Source: Rubrivirga sp. SAORIC476 (GTDB lineage: Bacteria > Bacteroidota > Rhodothermia > Rhodothermales > Rubricoccaceae). Taken from it: 64,000 nt of DNA. Within the stretch, counting starts at the first letter, position 1. Every line of letters begins with the position of its first letter. The stretch lies in NCBI RefSeq assembly GCF_002283555.1, contig NZ_MVOI01000003.1:1414798-1478797 (forward strand), written 5' to 3'. The notes under the pieces are model-generated. The model ran no database searches and had not been told where the DNA came from. It was given only the letters and a program-made list of their open reading frames with translations. The translations under genes and the position numbers were made by a program. This document shows, in pieces, positions 62,704 to 64,000 of this stretch.

Positions 62704-62986
62704 GGACCGCCAGGCTCACGGGGACCTCACCACCGACTTCTCTGCACGACGATCGGGTGCGCAGCGCGGGCCACGCTGGGCCCAGCTCGACCTTCCGCTC
62801 CGCAACGAAGGCCGCAATCTGGGGGGCGTCCTCAATCCTCGGCGGGCGCAAGAGCGGGAAGTTGGGGATCGGACGAGCGTATCACCTCCGACGGCCCCGC
62901 GCCGACGGGTCTGGATTGTAACCGTTCGGACAGGCGGGCGTCCCACATCCGGCGGTTCGCCCTTCTCCCCTCTCCCACCACTCCGC

Positions 62987-64000
62987 ATGCTCGCTGCCGT
63001 CGCCCTCGCCCTCCTCTTCCAGGTGCCCGCCCCGCCGCCCGCGGCTCCCGACACCGTGGACACTCCGGAGGAGGTGATCGAAGAGGCCGTCGAAGACGTG
63101 GCGGACGACCTGGACCGGGCGCGCGTCCGGCCGGTGTTCTCGCCGAGCGCGCTGTACTCCCCGTCGAAGGGGGTCGGTCTCGGCGGCGGGGTCGCGGTGG
63201 ACGGCGTGATCGCGAGCGACGACCACCTTCAGGTCGAGGCGCGGATCGCGCAGCGGCTCCAGGGCGGCCTCGCCGAGTACCTCACCGGCGACCTCGACCG
63301 CGCGCCACTCGTCGGCACCCTCGGCGTGGCCGGGTGGACCACCACGCGGACCGGTTTCGTCGGGCACGGGCCCCACTCCGCCGACGGCGGCGAGCTCTTC
63401 CTCGACCGCCTCTCCGCGCTGGGCGAGGCCCGGCTGGCGTGGGCCCCCGCGGGCCCGCGCGGCCTCCGCCTGCAGCCCACCGTCCGCTACCGATTCGACC
63501 GCCTCCGCGGCTTCACCGAGCGGCGCGACGGCGCGCTGGCGCTCGTCCGGCCGGACGACCTCGCCCGCCTGGAAGCGCTCCAGGGGGCCGACCGGCAGGG
63601 CGTCGAGGTGGCCCTGGCCGCCATCCGCGACACGCGCGACATCCCGGGCATGCCCCGGTACGGGAGCTACACCGAGGCGGAGGTCGCCCGCTTCGAAGCC
63701 ACCGACGCGTCCGGGCTGGGCTTCTGGCGGGCCCAGGCGTCCGGCATCCTGTTCCGCCCGGCCCTCATCCGGCTCCCCTTCCTGCCCGAGCGCGGCGCGC
63801 TGTTCGTCCGCGCCGCGGGCGTGGTGACCCGCCAGGACGGTACCGAGCCGCTGCCGTGGATCTACCTGCCCGAGCTCGACCGCGACCTCCTGATGGGCTA
63901 CCCGAAGGGCGACTTCGTGGGCCGAGACGCCCTGTCGCTGGGCGTCGGCGTGCGGGGCGTGATCGCGGAGGCCATCGGCGCGTTTCTGGTGGAGGGCGTC
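62987..64000 (+). CDS. Omp85/BamA-like outer membrane protein, 3' end cut by window edge
   Basis: 338 codons are visible with no stop. An N-terminal hydrophobic leader (MLAAVALALLFQVPA) is followed by a Glu/Asp-rich stretch and then strand-like barrel sequence (GVGLGGGVAVDGVIASDDHLQVEARIAQRL, LRLQPTVRYRFDRLRGF). Close to the window end, MGYPKGDFVGRDALSLGVGVRGVI resembles the RGY...F...NALxxxxEYR block of Omp85-family barrels. I infer a surface-antigen-type barrel of the metallophosphoesterase-linked or TamA-like kind. The 283-bp gap before it shows nothing else clear. Confidence 0.7.
   Translation, partial: MLAAVALALLFQVPAPPPAAPDTVDTPEEVIEEAVEDVADDLDRARVRPVFSPSALYSPSKGVGLGGGVAVDGVIASDDHLQVEARIAQRLQGGLAEYLTGDLDRAPLVGTLGVAGWTTTRTGFVGHGPHSADGGELFLDRLSALGEARLAWAPAGPRGLRLQPTVRYRFDRLRGFTERRDGALALVRPDDLARLEALQGADRQGVEVALAAIRDTRDIPGMPRYGSYTEAEVARFEATDASGLGFWRAQASGILFRPALIRLPFLPERGALFVRAAGVVTRQDGTEPLPWIYLPELDRDLLMGYPKGDFVGRDALSLGVGVRGVIAEAIGAFLVEGV

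Overview
The window is GC-rich (third codon positions are nearly all G or C) and reads like a chromosome segment of a Rhodothermota/Bacteroidota-type bacterium, most plausibly a Rubricoccaceae member such as Rubrivirga or Rubricoccus. The evidence is C-terminal type IX secretion (T9SS) sorting domains on two proteins, TonB-dependent receptors paired with DUF4249 lipoproteins, an ECF-like sigma factor, TAnnTT-type promoter -7 elements and an archaeal/eukaryotic-type prolyl-tRNA synthetase. This placement is inference from gene content, not a database result. I saw no rRNA, tRNA, insertion sequence, prophage or CRISPR array.

Layout. 1-6 kb: a T9SS-exported EEP-family hydrolase (cut by the left edge), a YebC-type regulator, a DinB-fold protein, and an unusual flavin monooxygenase fused to a hormone-sensitive-lipase-type esterase, translationally coupled to a short-chain dehydrogenase. 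6-13 kb: dnaA, an upstream gap with a perfect DnaA box (origin candidate), then a divergent yceD-like gene, rpmF, plsX, fabH, fabD and fabG. 13-17 kb: an orphan ECF-like sigma factor, a DEAD-box helicase and a ChaN-type protein. 17-28 kb: three TonB-dependent receptors, two of them in tandem, closely related receptor plus DUF4249 modules. 28-31 kb: a sirtuin, an unknown gene and a HAD-IG 5'-nucleotidase. 31-42 kb: an apparent exopolysaccharide locus (family 2 glycosyltransferase, bactofilin-like protein, UDP-GlcNAc 2-epimerase, YaiO-like barrel) that ends in a 1577-codon open frame joining a polytopic membrane protein to a DUF11-repeat T9SS cargo. 42-45 kb: a hybrid histidine kinase and a LytTR regulator. 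45-51 kb: proS with a PAP2-like membrane protein, a tyrosine-rich repeat lipoprotein and an ABC-2-like permease. 51-57 kb: a compact two-component island. 57-63 kb: mltG, three preQ0/preQ1 genes (queF, queC, queE) interleaved with an atypical SDR operon. 63-64 kb: the start of an Omp85-like barrel.

The most system-like signal is at 51-57 kb. Two histidine kinases share a similar N-terminal extracytoplasmic domain that I do not recognise, but only one NarL/LuxR response regulator is present. Four copies of an imperfect 12-bp dyad (consensus GTCnGAACCGAC) lie upstream of every transcription unit there: two paralogous lipoproteins, the kinase-regulator operon, a third lipoprotein and the second kinase. 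I infer a self-contained envelope-sensing regulon.

Other points of note: the QueC homologue has lost all four zinc cysteines, the monooxygenase-esterase-SDR unit mirrors the mycobacterial mymA-lipR-Rv3085 order, and a REP-like palindrome (core CCTCGGnnCCGAGG) is scattered between and even inside genes. All family assignments come from reading motifs by eye; no similarity search was run.
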